Source of the DNA: Desulfomonile tiedjei
GTDB lineage: Bacteria > Desulfobacterota > Desulfomonilia > Desulfomonilales > Desulfomonilaceae
Length of the DNA stretch: 64,000 bases
Direction: 5' to 3'
Assembly: GCA_016212925.1 (NCBI GenBank)
Contig: JACRDF010000006.1
Span: 1-64,000 of the forward strand
Shown here: positions 43,113-52,042 of the stretch, one piece after another
How positions within the stretch are numbered: the first letter of the stretch is position 1
Layout of the letters: the number at the start of each line of letters is the position of its first letter
Program-made: the position numbers and the translations under genes
The notes under the pieces: generated by a model
What the model saw: the letters and a program-made list of their open reading frames with translations, nothing else
What the model was told of the DNA's origin: nothing
Database searches by the model: none

Positions 43113-44015
43113 ATGGGTTTAAGGATTTTCGACTTTTTTGGATTCTCGCCTGATGACGCCTCAGCTGAAGCTGTCAGATTCAGAGAAAACCAAGAGTGCC
43201 CTTTCATAGGCGGGCCATGCACAAAATTGTTTAGGGATGGACAGCTGGCGGGATCCTGCACTTTCAGGCAGGCTAGTGGTGATGTGGTAATCTCTTGCCC
43301 GAATCGCCTCTATGCGGAAAACTATAGAATCCTTTCTGACGTGGCTGAGGCGGCTTTCGGAAAAAGAGTCAAGATGGTGCCCGCGAATGAAGCGGTCGCT
43401 AGGAGCCAAGCCGGTGAAGTCTTGGGGGTCTTTGGCAAACGGTGGGGCAGGGAATTGCGGTTGCCAAGCAGAAGTAAGGCGGGGGCAGGCAGGTACTTTG
43501 TCGATTGGATACTCGCTCTCGTAATCCATGCCAGGTTAACGGGATTTACTGCCATTGAGGTCCAGGGGATCGATACGACTGGAACGTACCGGGCGGAGCG
43601 TGACGCATATCTCCGGCGAGAGCCTTTTACGGGATACAGCGATGCCGGCCTGAACTGGGAAAACGTTTCGAAGAGAATACTCCCGCAGATAATTTACAAG
43701 GGGCATGTTCTAAGACGCGAGAGCCTGTGCCAAAAAGGCATGTTTTTCGTCTGCCCTCGTCCGGTTTTTGAGAGGATTTTGGAAAGGCTCGGAGGCTCCT
43801 TACTGGATTACACAATGCAGCCTGGCTCATTAACTTTTATGTGGTATGATGTGGATGCCAAGCCGTCAAAGGGCAAGCCTCGACCGCTCAAACTTTGTGG
43901 TCAGAAGACGACTACGGTCGACCAAGTCGCGAATGCTTTTACTGCGCCGTCCAATCTGCCATCGGCAGAGGTGTACGCTGAAGCCATTCGCGCTGAATTG
44001 GAGCGTTTGCGATAG
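43113..44015 (+). CDS. NotI-family type II restriction endonuclease
   Basis: A 300-residue protein with the RE_NotI N-terminus FGFSPDDAS followed by four cysteines, C29 (ECPF), C36 (GPCTKLF), C49 (GSCTF) and C62 (SCPNRL). In NotI these form a structural iron site. RYFVDWILALVI and the acidic residue in IEVQGIDTTG fit the nuclease core. It is the restriction half of the cassette. NotI cuts GCGGCCGC, but the exact site here is not known. The stop is 1 base before the TTG of the Vsr gene. Confidence 0.82.
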   Translation: MGLRIFDFFGFSPDDASAEAVRFRENQECPFIGGPCTKLFRDGQLAGSCTFRQASGDVVISCPNRLYAENYRILSDVAEAAFGKRVKMVPANEAVARSQAGEVLGVFGKRWGRELRLPSRSKAGAGRYFVDWILALVIHARLTGFTAIEVQGIDTTGTYRAERDAYLRREPFTGYSDAGLNWENVSKRILPQIIYKGHVLRRESLCQKGMFFVCPRPVFERILERLGGSLLDYTMQPGSLTFMWYDVDAKPSKGKPRPLKLCGQKTTTVDQVANAFTAPSNLPSAEVYAEAIRAELERLR

Positions 44016-44016
44016 A

Positions 44017-44463
44017 TTGACCGACATTTTTAGCAAAGCCAAACGAAGCGAGATTATGTCTCGCATCCGCAGCAGTGGCACAAAAATGGAATGCGCCCTT
44101 TATAAGATGGTGCGCGAGATATTGGGTCCTCGCCCACGAATACACAGAAATATGCACAAGCTCCCCGGGCGACCGGATATCGTCATTCCATCACTGAAAC
44201 TTATAATTTTTGCGGATGGCTGTTTTTACCACGTGTGCCCACTTCACGGCCACACCCCGAAATCCAACGCCACTTATTGGGCTCCCAAACTGGAGCGAAA
44301 TATCAAGCATGATAAACGAAACAGACAACAATTGCGTAAAATGGGTTATTCTGTATGGCGGTTTTGGGAGCATGATTTCCTGACCAAAAATAAAGAAAAG
44401 ACTTTCTTGAAGCTGCAGAAGCGCTTGCAGTCCCGGCTGACCGACCAACGGTCCCCCAAATAA
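44017..44463 (+). CDS. vsr: Very-short-patch repair endonuclease (Vsr)
   Basis: 148 residues reading from TTG 44017: LTDIFSKAKRSEIMSRIRSS, then the active site RPDIVIP and FADGCFYHVCPLHG, and YWAPKLERNIKHD. These match Vsr, which nicks at T:G mismatches made when 5-methylcytosine deaminates. That fits an m5C-type restriction system. A longer frame reaching into the endonuclease gene is rejected because the family starts near this TTG. A GGAG stretch lies about 12 bases upstream, inside the previous gene. Confidence 0.85.
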   Translation: MTDIFSKAKRSEIMSRIRSSGTKMECALYKMVREILGPRPRIHRNMHKLPGRPDIVIPSLKLIIFADGCFYHVCPLHGHTPKSNATYWAPKLERNIKHDKRNRQQLRKMGYSVWRFWEHDFLTKNKEKTFLKLQKRLQSRLTDQRSPK

Positions 44464-44502
44464 TGGCATCTACAAAAAAGAGAGAAAGAGCGGGGGGCAG
44501 AG

Positions 44503-44580
44503 AGGGGTCAAATGTGCTCTTGGCCCATCTCAGAGCCTCATGACCACGCGCGGCAACTCAGCATCAGCCAAGCCTTCTTC
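44503..44580. repeat. GCTCTTGGC palindromic repeat, copy D
   Basis: Left arm GGGGTCAAATGTGCTCTTGG and CCCAT at 44503-44527; a decayed right arm (CATCAGCCAAGCC, 44561-44573) follows. It marks the right edge of the restriction cassette. Confidence 0.5.
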
Positions 44581-44686
44581 CTTTTCAGATCAGCTCTTCT
44601 TCGCTTGTATTTATGGTATGTTACGTCGGGAACGAGAATCACGCTATCAGCGGATGCTGCCACAAGGGCTGAAAGCTGTTTGGACA

Positions 44687-46669
44687 CTACCCGGTCAAGA
44701 CACTGCTCTCGATTTCCTCCAGCCGGCCGTGCAACTCCTCCCACCGCGATTCCAGCGACCGGATATCCTGGGCCACAACCGGATCTTCTTCGCACAGCGC
44801 CTGTATCAGCCCCTTGTTGTCGTAATTTGCAGAATCGGCCATAAGAGCTTCGATTTCTTTCTTGCGGGATTCCTTCGCTGCAAGCTCTTTTTCGATCTTC
44901 TCGATCTCTTTTCTGATCGGGGCCTGCTTCTTGTACAAGACTATTCGGTTCTGAGCCTCCCGGCGCTTTCTCTCTTTTTTGGATTCTTTCGCGGGGGATG
45001 AATCATCGTCGCGGACGATCGCCACCACTGGTTTGGCAGGCAATTCGGCAACTTCTGCCTCGGCCATGAGCTTCTTTTTGTACTGGTAGTCGTCATAATT
45101 GCCGAGGAAATGTTCCGCCTCACCCTGGTCTATCTCCAGGATCGACGTGCAAATCGCGTTCATGAGCCGGCGATCATGAGTTATGAGCACAAGGGTCCCG
45201 CTGAATTTCTTGAGGCCCTCTTCAAGCACTTCGCATGAAGGGATGTCCAAATGGTTTGTGGGCTCATCCATGAGCAGCAAATTCGGCGGGGACAGCAGGA
45301 TTTTGGTCAATGCCAGGCGACTCTTTTCTCCTCCTGAGAGCACCTTGACCTTCTTGTGGACATCGTCGCCTGTGAACAGGAAGGCCCCCAGCAAGCTTCT
45401 AACCTCCTGTTCAGGTATACCGGAGACAACCGAAGATGCTTCCTCCAGGACGGTCCTGTCGGAATTCAAGGCTTCGGATTGATGCTGAGCGAAATATCCC
45501 GGCTTTACCGAATGGCCGTACTTTACGGAACCCCCTTCGTATGGCAGCACTCCGGCCATGATCTTGAGCAAAGTTGACTTGCCCGCGCCATTGGGACCGA
45601 CCAGAGCCATGCGCTCTCCGCGATCCACGTTCAAAGAGAGCCCGTCATAAACGGTCAGATCGTCGAAGCGTTTGACAAGATCCGTGATCTCCACGACCCT
45701 CCGCCCCGACGACGGCGGCTGAGGGAAGTGAAACTTCACTGTCTTGGGCCGCTGCGGCAGCTCAACCCGATCAAGTTTTTCCAGCATTTTGACGCGGCTT
45801 TGAACGCGGCTTGCGGTCCTTGCCTTGACGCGGCTCTGGTCTATGAACTTCTGAATGCGTTTGATTTTTTCCTGCTGGTTCTTGTACGCGGCCAGAGTGA
45901 TGTCTTCCTGCATCTGCCTGGAGCGGTCATAGTCGTCGTAATTCCCGGTGTAAATAGATACCTTACCCCGATCCACCTCTACCACGCGATTTACGAGCCT
46001 GTTCAGAAAGGCCCGATCATGCGACACCAAAACCAGGGCACCTTTGAATCCGCCAAGATATTCCTCCACCCAGAGCAGACTATCCAGATCCAGGTGGTTT
46101 GTGGGCTCGTCCAAAAGCAGCGCATCGGGTTCGGCCAGGAGGATCTTCGCCAAGGCCACCCTCATGCGCCATCCGCCGGAGAACTCGCTCCAGCGCCGAT
46201 ACGCGTCACGGGGCTGGAACCCCAATCCTTGCAGCACCTTCAACGCGCGGGCTTCCAGGGTGTACCCGTTGTAACGTTCAAACTCGTGCTGCAAATGGCC
46301 GTGTTCTTCCACCAGCGCTTCAGCGTCCGCGCTGTTGTGAGATAGCTGAGCCATTTGATTTTCAAGTTGCTTGAGACGCTCCCGGATGTCCCTGAGCTCG
46401 CCGGAAATATTCGTGACTTCTTCAAGGATCGGCCCGTCGTTACCCTGGATGAGTTCCTGATGAAGGACCCCCATGCGGAGCCTCTTTTCTATTGAGACTT
46501 CGCCTTCGTCCGGGGTGATTACTCCTTCCATCATCCCGAGGATGGTAGACTTGCCTGCGCCGTTAGGGCCCACTATTCCTATACGATCACCTCGATGAAC
46601 GCTTATGCTGGCCTCTCCAAAAAGGGGTTTCCCGTTGTAGAACTTTGCAACGTTAGTCAAAAAAATCAC
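44687..46669 (-). CDS. ABC-F family ATPase (Uup/YheS-like)
   Basis: 660 residues with two ATP-binding cassettes: Walker A GPNGAGKST at about 34-42 and again near 354-362, signature FSGGWRMRVALAK and LSGGEKSRLALTK, and Walker B LLLDEPTNHLD and LLMDEPTNHLD. The P-site-tRNA-interaction linker and a C-terminal coiled coil (from about 570, KKERKRREAQNR...) are typical of Uup/YheS. There are no membrane segments. Family members act on ribosomes or in DNA repair, some in antibiotic protection; the precise role is unclear here. Divergent from ttcA. Confidence 0.9.
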   Translation of the reverse strand: MIFLTNVAKFYNGKPLFGEASISVHRGDRIGIVGPNGAGKSTILGMMEGVITPDEGEVSIEKRLRMGVLHQELIQGNDGPILEEVTNISGELRDIRERLKQLENQMAQLSHNSADAEALVEEHGHLQHEFERYNGYTLEARALKVLQGLGFQPRDAYRRWSEFSGGWRMRVALAKILLAEPDALLLDEPTNHLDLDSLLWVEEYLGGFKGALVLVSHDRAFLNRLVNRVVEVDRGKVSIYTGNYDDYDRSRQMQEDITLAAYKNQQEKIKRIQKFIDQSRVKARTASRVQSRVKMLEKLDRVELPQRPKTVKFHFPQPPSSGRRVVEITDLVKRFDDLTVYDGLSLNVDRGERMALVGPNGAGKSTLLKIMAGVLPYEGGSVKYGHSVKPGYFAQHQSEALNSDRTVLEEASSVVSGIPEQEVRSLLGAFLFTGDDVHKKVKVLSGGEKSRLALTKILLSPPNLLLMDEPTNHLDIPSCEVLEEGLKKFSGTLVLITHDRRLMNAICTSILEIDQGEAEHFLGNYDDYQYKKKLMAEAEVAELPAKPVVAIVRDDDSSPAKESKKERKRREAQNRIVLYKKQAPIRKEIEKIEKELAAKESRKKEIEALMADSANYDNKGLIQALCEEDPVVAQDIRSLESRWEELHGRLEEIESSVLTG

Positions 46670-46783
46670 TTTGTTTCTCCCATGAAAGCCGTGCTTACCT
46701 CCTCGCTCATCTGGACATCAAGGCCGGCAGCTTCTATAAGGAATAAATAATACACCAAAATGGTTTGAACATACCGAAGCCAG

Positions 46784-47575
46784 ATGAAAAACACCGCGCT
46801 CAAGCGCCTTACACGCCTTGTCGGCAGAGGCATAGGCGATTTCGGATTGATTCAGGACCAGGACCGCGTTCTGGTGGCCCTGTCGGGCGGTAAGGATTCC
46901 TGGTCGCTGTTGTACGCTCTGCGAGATCTCCAGCGCAAGGCTCCCGTAAAGTTCGACCTGGCCGCGGTTACAATACATCCGGGCCAGGTAGAATTTGACT
47001 GCCGCCCTCTCAGCGAACGTTTGTCACAGGATGGGATAGCACACTGGGTCGTCCAAGGGAACATCGTCGAGCTTGTGGACGAGAAGCTTACCGAGGGCAC
47101 CAATCCTTGTTCGTTTTGTTCCCGCTTGCGCCGCGGCATGCTTTATACATTCGCAACGAAAACTGAGTGGAACAAGATCGCATTGGGACACCATACCGAC
47201 GATTTCGTGGAAACCCTCCTTCTTAACCTTTTCTTCAACGGATCCATAAAAGGCATGAGCCCGAACCTGCTGGCGGACGATGGTCGGAATCGCGTCATAC
47301 GTCCGATGGTATATGTCAGGGAAGAACTCACCAGGGAGTGCGCGGCTCAGTTGGGAGTGCCGATTCTGGGATGTTACTGCAATTGCAGGGGCATGAAAGG
47401 CGCGCGGCGTCAATGGGTGAAGGCGCTGCTCAGCAAAATTGAAAAGGACGTGCCTGGCGTTTACTCCAGTATCCTGGGTTCCATGGCCAGAGTTCACCAT
47501 CGGCACTTGCTCACGGCATGGAAACAGGCCGCGCGAAATCCGACTTTATTAAATGAAGAGGAAGGTGTAGACTAA
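46784..47575 (+). CDS. ttcA: tRNA 2-thiocytidine biosynthesis protein
   Basis: 263 residues. PP-loop SGGKDS at 34-39, cluster cysteines C109 and C112 (PCSFC) plus a third from the CYCNC group (C197, C199 or C201), and the GHHTDDFVET helix. TtcA thiolates C32 of certain tRNAs using ATP and a [4Fe-4S] cluster. It starts a same-strand run toward the riboflavin genes. Confidence 0.88.
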   Translation: MKNTALKRLTRLVGRGIGDFGLIQDQDRVLVALSGGKDSWSLLYALRDLQRKAPVKFDLAAVTIHPGQVEFDCRPLSERLSQDGIAHWVVQGNIVELVDEKLTEGTNPCSFCSRLRRGMLYTFATKTEWNKIALGHHTDDFVETLLLNLFFNGSIKGMSPNLLADDGRNRVIRPMVYVREELTRECAAQLGVPILGCYCNCRGMKGARRQWVKALLSKIEKDVPGVYSSILGSMARVHHRHLLTAWKQAARNPTLLNEEEGVD

Positions 47576-47673
47576 GCAGTTGGCCAGACCCGCCATGTGT
47601 TCGCGGGTACGGGGAACTCGGCCAGAAGCGGTTCGCGGTCCCCGATCAAGGAATGAATTCAGGGCCGGATGAA

Positions 47674-48312
47674 ATGTTTACGGGCATAATTGAGGCACGT
47701 GGCGAGATAATCTCGACGGAACCCAAGGGAGGGTTCGTTTCACTTCGCATAGTATCCGCCCTGGATCTATCCGACGTGAAAGTCGGCGATTCCATCTCCG
47801 TTGATGGGGCTTGTCTCACCGCCAATTCGGTTGAAGCCGGCCGGGGGATTTTTTCTGCCGATGTGTCACCCGAGACGCTCGGGGTCACCACTATGGGGGG
47901 AATGAGAGCGGGGTCAAAGGTCAATCTTGAAAAAGCAATGCGGCTGGACTCGCGACTCGGCGGACATCTGGTCCTGGGCCATGTGGATTGCATCGGCCAG
48001 GTTATGGAGCGCCGTGCCTCGGGAAACGGCTTTCTCATGGGCTTCGCAGTGGATTCCGGCAGGTATTTGATCGAAAAGGGCAGTATAGCTATAGACGGCG
48101 TCAGCTTGACGGTGAACACGGTGACCGGAAACCGCTTCCAGGTCATGATCATTCCGCACACGGCGGCGTTGACCGGGTTGACCCAAAAAAAGATCAATGA
48201 TAAAGTCAATGTGGAGTTTGACCTCATAGGAAAGTATGTTGAAAAGTTCGTCTCCGGGAAGACGGAGTTGGGAATAAGTGAACAAACCCTTAAAGAATAT
48301 GGATTCATGTGA
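47674..48312 (+). CDS. ribE: Riboflavin synthase, alpha subunit
   Basis: 212 residues from the ATG at 47674 (MFTGIIEARGEI), the family start; seven upstream codons in frame are rejected. Two lumazine-binding repeats: GDSISVDGACLT...HLVLGHVD and DGVSLTVNTVTGNRFQV. It dismutates two lumazines to riboflavin. Followed 18 bases later by ribBA. I see no FMN riboswitch upstream. Confidence 0.93.
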   Translation: MFTGIIEARGEIISTEPKGGFVSLRIVSALDLSDVKVGDSISVDGACLTANSVEAGRGIFSADVSPETLGVTTMGGMRAGSKVNLEKAMRLDSRLGGHLVLGHVDCIGQVMERRASGNGFLMGFAVDSGRYLIEKGSIAIDGVSLTVNTVTGNRFQVMIIPHTAALTGLTQKKINDKVNVEFDLIGKYVEKFVSGKTELGISEQTLKEYGFM

Positions 48313-48330
48313 CGAAGGAGGAAGCATTAA

Positions 48331-49545
48331 ATGAGCGTGCTGGTTGATACAGAAGCAGCAATTGAGGAAATTAAGCAAGGCCGAATGGTAATTTTGGTCG
48401 ATGATGAGGACCGAGAAAACGAGGGCGATCTGACCATGGCCGCGGAAAAGATGACGCCCGAAGCAGTCAATTTTATGACCAAATACGGTAGGGGACTGCT
48501 GTGCTTGTCCATGACTCCCGAAAAAATCCAGTCCCTGGAACTCCCTATGATGGTCTCCAACAACCAGTCAAGGTACGGGACTGCTTTCACGGTCTCCATC
48601 GAAGCGGCTCGCGGCGTAACAACAGGTATATCAGCCTACGACCGTGCCATCACCATAATTACCGCGGTTGACAGGGATGCTACTCCGAGTGATTTGATTT
48701 CTCCGGGCCATATCTTTCCTTTGCGTGCCCGTGGAGGCGGGGTCTTGGTTCGAGCCGGACAGACGGAAGGGAGCGTGGATCTGGCTCGCTTGGCGGGTTT
48801 CACCGCCGCGGGAGTGATCTGCGAGGTGATGAATGACGACGGAACCATGGCCCGCTTGCCGGAATTAATTGCAATAGCTGAGAAGCACGATCTCAAAATC
48901 TGCACCATCAGGGACTTGATCAAATACCGCATGCGTAACGAGCGTCTGGTTCGCCGCGGAGCGGAGACGATTCTTCCCACGGAATTTGGAGGGGACTTCA
49001 GGCTGATCGTTTACGAGAACGACGTGGACAAGCATAACCACGTGGCCTTGGTAAAGGGAGAAATCGATCCTGACGAGGCGGTTCTGGTAAGAGTCCATTC
49101 GGAATGCCTTACCGGCGATGTTTTCGGCTCCAGACGTTGCGATTGCGGGCCGCAGCTTGACAGGGCCATGCGGATGGTCGGGGAAGCCGGGAAAGGTGTA
49201 ATCCTGTACATGCAGCAGGAGGGTCGAGGTATCGGTCTTCTGAACAAAATCAAAGCCTACGAGTTGCAGGATCAGGGCTGCGACACGGTAGAAGCAAACC
49301 TGAGGCTGGGATTCAAGCCGGACCTTCGGGATTACGGCATAGGGGCGCAGATGCTGGCAGACCTTGGGGTCCACAAAATGAAACTCATGACCAACAACCC
49401 GACCAAAATAGTCGGTTTGGAGGGCTACGGCCTGGAAGTTGTGGAACAGGTGCCTATAGTCATCGAGCCATGTGCAACAAACGAGCGATATCTCAAGACC
49501 AAGCGAGATAAAATGGGGCACATGTTCGAGCTCCACATTCCCTGA
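48331..49545 (+). CDS. ribBA: Bifunctional DHBP synthase / GTP cyclohydrolase II
   Basis: 404 residues. N-terminal RibB domain (1-200) with [11 protein letters not shown] and [17 protein letters not shown]-terminal RibA domain with the zinc cysteines in [17 protein letters not shown] and QQEGRGIGL. It makes both precursors for riboflavin, from ribulose-5-phosphate and GTP. GAAGGAGG lies before the ATG. Central gene of ribE-ribBA-ribH-nusB. Confidence 0.95.
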   Translation: MSVLVDTEAAIEEIKQGRMVILVDDEDRENEGDLTMAAEKMTPEAVNFMTKYGRGLLCLSMTPEKIQSLELPMMVSNNQSRYGTAFTVSIEAARGVTTGISAYDRAITIITAVDRDATPSDLISPGHIFPLRARGGGVLVRAGQTEGSVDLARLAGFTAAGVICEVMNDDGTMARLPELIAIAEKHDLKICTIRDLIKYRMRNERLVRRGAETILPTEFGGDFRLIVYENDVDKHNHVALVKGEIDPDEAVLVRVHSECLTGDVFGSRRCDCGPQLDRAMRMVGEAGKGVILYMQQEGRGIGLLNKIKAYELQDQGCDTVEANLRLGFKPDLRDYGIGAQMLADLGVHKMKLMTNNPTKIVGLEGYGLEVVEQVPIVIEPCATNERYLKTKRDKMGHMFELHIP

Positions 49546-49655
49546 ACCAAGGCAAGCACCTGAACAGGCTTTCATTTAGGATGCCGTGCCCTCGGCCCCG
49601 AATCCGGTGGCCGGTTCCTTGACCGAAATAATGAACCAGGAGGTACGGAGGCTCC

Positions 49656-50120
49656 ATGACCACCATCATCGAGGGCGTTCTGGATGCCCGTGGACTAAAG
49701 GCGGCTATTGTAGCGAGCCGTTTCAATGACTTCATCGTTTCAAGACTTGTATCCGGGGCAATGGACGCCTTGGTACGGCATGGGGCCTTGGAAACCGATA
49801 TAACCGTGGTCAAAGTTCCGGGGGCTTTCGAGATTCCCCAGGTGGTGGCGAGTGTTGCCGGAAGCGGGAAGTACGACATGGTGATCGCTGTCGGTGCGGT
49901 TATTCGTGGGGCCACCCCTCATTTTGACTACATCGCGGCTGAAGTAGCCAAAGGCATTGCCCAGGTTACTTTGGGGTCGAAAATCGCGGTGAGTTTCGGG
50001 GTCCTGACCACCGACACAATAGAACAGGCCATAGAAAGGGCCGGATCCAAAGCGGGAAACAAGGGGGCGGATGCAGCCATGTCCGCCATCGAGATGGCCA
50101 ATCTCCTCAAGCAGATGTGA
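49656..50120 (+). CDS. ribH: 6,7-dimethyl-8-ribityllumazine synthase
   Basis: 154 residues with [27 protein letters not shown], and [17 protein letters not shown], the active-site loop with the catalytic His. It forms the capsid-like lumazine synthase. CAGGAGG lies upstream. Length and order with nusB are as in many bacteria. Confidence 0.95.
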   Translation: MTTIIEGVLDARGLKAAIVASRFNDFIVSRLVSGAMDALVRHGALETDITVVKVPGAFEIPQVVASVAGSGKYDMVIAVGAVIRGATPHFDYIAAEVAKGIAQVTLGSKIAVSFGVLTTDTIEQAIERAGSKAGNKGADAAMSAIEMANLLKQM

Positions 50121-50173
50121 CGGAAGCGAACGCCCTCAGGGTTTCTTTACTCACATGAGCATCCTTCATTCAA

Positions 50174-50668
50174 GTGCCTTCCAGACGTAAAACTCGTGAA
50201 TTTGTGCTTCAGGTGTTGTTCGCCGCGGACGCAAGAAAAGAAGATCCCGCGGATACGTTACAATTCCTCGAAAGCCATTTCAGTTCGGACCCTGAACAGG
50301 TCCTGAAGATGCATCGCGTGACGAGTGACTTCGCTCGCGAACTGGTCTCGGCTGTGGCCAAGGACCGCGCGGTCATCGACGCTCTTATTGACAAGCTTTC
50401 TCTTAATTGGAAAGTCCACCGCATGAATCGCGTAGACCTCAACATTCTCAGGATGGCTATTGCGGAAATGTTGAATTTCACTGAAACGCCTGATTCGGTA
50501 ATACTGAACGAAGCGATAGACATTGGAAAGAAATACGGCGCAGAGAATTCCGCGGGTTTTATTAACGGCATTTTGGACCGCATTCATAGGCTCAAATCGC
50601 GACCTGCCTCCGCCGAGCAATTCTATGACACTCTGATGTCACTTGACGAATTAGAACCAACAGACTAA
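50174..50668 (+). CDS. nusB: Transcription antitermination factor NusB
   Basis: A 164-residue helical protein: RRKTREFVLQVLFAADA at the RNA-binding end, RVDLNILRMAIAEMLNF, and VILNEAIDIGKKYG. GTG start at 50174. It binds boxA RNA with S10 in rRNA antitermination. The ribH-nusB pairing is common. Confidence 0.92.
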   Translation: MPSRRKTREFVLQVLFAADARKEDPADTLQFLESHFSSDPEQVLKMHRVTSDFARELVSAVAKDRAVIDALIDKLSLNWKVHRMNRVDLNILRMAIAEMLNFTETPDSVILNEAIDIGKKYGAENSAGFINGILDRIHRLKSRPASAEQFYDTLMSLDELEPTD

Positions 50669-50710
50669 AATTATATACCAATTGTTGGAAGGATTCAGGG
50701 GGCCGCCCCT

Positions 50711-52042
50711 ATGAAAAATCGCCTATTGGAGCGCTCACAAACACTGGCCCACGCTGCTTCGGCCGTCGCGCGAGCATGCCTTTTCACCTTTCTCGTTACG
50801 CTCCTGGCCTTCTTTGCGATTACATTACCCGCCACGGCCCAGAGTTCTGCGGATCAGGCTCAACCGCAAGTCCCGGGCGGGACGACCCAGGGCCAAACTT
50901 TTGCTCCAATAGGAGAATCGGGTTACCGCGTTCCGATCCCTGAAATCAAGATGAAAAGCATCGTCGGCGATCGGCCCCCGCAAGAGGCCCCACCGGCCCC
51001 TCGGGAGGCCCCGGCGGCCCCTGTAGAGGAGGTAATAAAGCCTCGACCCCCTTCCCCGGAGCCACCAAAAGCCAGGCCAGTGCCCAAAGAACTGCCGGTC
51101 CCCCAGGTGCCGAGACTTCCGTTCGAGCCCACGGAACCCGCCCCGAAGGTCGAAGCTCCGCCGGAGCCCCCCGCAAAGAAAGAGATCCGGGAGAAAGAGT
51201 ACGAGAGCCCGTTGCTCAAAGTGCCTGTGGTGCCGGAGGATATCACCGCGTCTCTTCCTCCGCCGAGGAAGGAAGTTCTGCCCAGAACCGCGGCCCCCGG
51301 TCTACCGGCTCTCATGGATGTGGAACCGACAAAAGAGAGCCTGAAAACGGTCCCGCTGGACCGAGCCGAGATCGACGACATGGCGGACCCCAGACTATGG
51401 ATCAGACTAGATCCCCGACGTGGAACGGAAAACATCACGGTGGAACCGGAGCCGGAACCGACACGGCATATCCCGAAAGAGGAGACACTCCCGAGACCTT
51501 CTCCTCAGGAACCGTCCCCCGTGGAGTCCATCCATCGACCGATGGGGCCGGGTGTTCCAGTTGAGGAAGAACCCGCGTCGCCCGAAAAAGAAGAGCCCAC
51601 TCCGCTAAAGGAGTCAATTGTTTCACCGTTCGGCCGTGAAGCTGCCGCGGATCCAGAGGTGGGCTCTTATCTGAAAGCTACCGCACCCATACTGGAGGAG
51701 CTGTCGCTTGTCATGGCCAGGACCCCGTCGTTAACCGTCGCGGACTACGATCCTTCAGAGGCTAACGCTCCTGTTTTCCCCAAGGAACTGGTTTTGAAGC
51801 TGGATGCTCTCAAAAGAGAGCTGCAAATCCTTGATTCCAAGACATTCGAGATAATTCCCCCGCCCCAATACGCTCCGTTTCATTCACTCATCCGCCAGTC
51901 AATAACTCAAACTTATCAGGCTTGTGACGAGATAATAAATTTCTTCAACGAACGAAACGGACAGAGCCTTCAACAAGTCCGCGATCACCTGCTCAAAGCT
52001 CGGGAATTGATCCAGAAGACGCGAGAACGAAGCTTAGGGTAG
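50711..52042 (+). CDS. Proline-rich envelope protein of unknown function
   Basis: 443 residues. The hydrophobic segment 22-43 (ACLFTFLVTLLAFFAITLP) with ATAQS after it is a signal peptide. Residues 80-300 are very rich in Pro and Glu (PPSPEPPKARPVPKELP and similar) and disordered, and 310-443 is a helical domain. The Pro-rich part may span the periplasm. The C-terminal 17 codons overlap the convergent mtaB gene by 50 bases. No family recognised. Confidence 0.7.
   Translation: MKNRLLERSQTLAHAASAVARACLFTFLVTLLAFFAITLPATAQSSADQAQPQVPGGTTQGQTFAPIGESGYRVPIPEIKMKSIVGDRPPQEAPPAPREAPAAPVEEVIKPRPPSPEPPKARPVPKELPVPQVPRLPFEPTEPAPKVEAPPEPPAKKEIREKEYESPLLKVPVVPEDITASLPPPRKEVLPRTAAPGLPALMDVEPTKESLKTVPLDRAEIDDMADPRLWIRLDPRRGTENITVEPEPEPTRHIPKEETLPRPSPQEPSPVESIHRPMGPGVPVEEEPASPEKEEPTPLKESIVSPFGREAAADPEVGSYLKATAPILEELSLVMARTPSLTVADYDPSEANAPVFPKELVLKLDALKRELQILDSKTFEIIPPPQYAPFHSLIRQSITQTYQACDEIINFFNERNGQSLQQVRDHLLKARELIQKTRERSLG

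Noticed and set aside
43846-44016. 57-codon extension of the Vsr reading frame into the NotI-like gene
   Set aside because: Low-complexity basic sequence that is another frame of the endonuclease gene; Vsr similarity begins at the TTG at 44017.
47576-47673. FMN riboswitch upstream of ribE
   Set aside because: The 98-base gap lacks the conserved FMN-element segments and is too short for the full aptamer.
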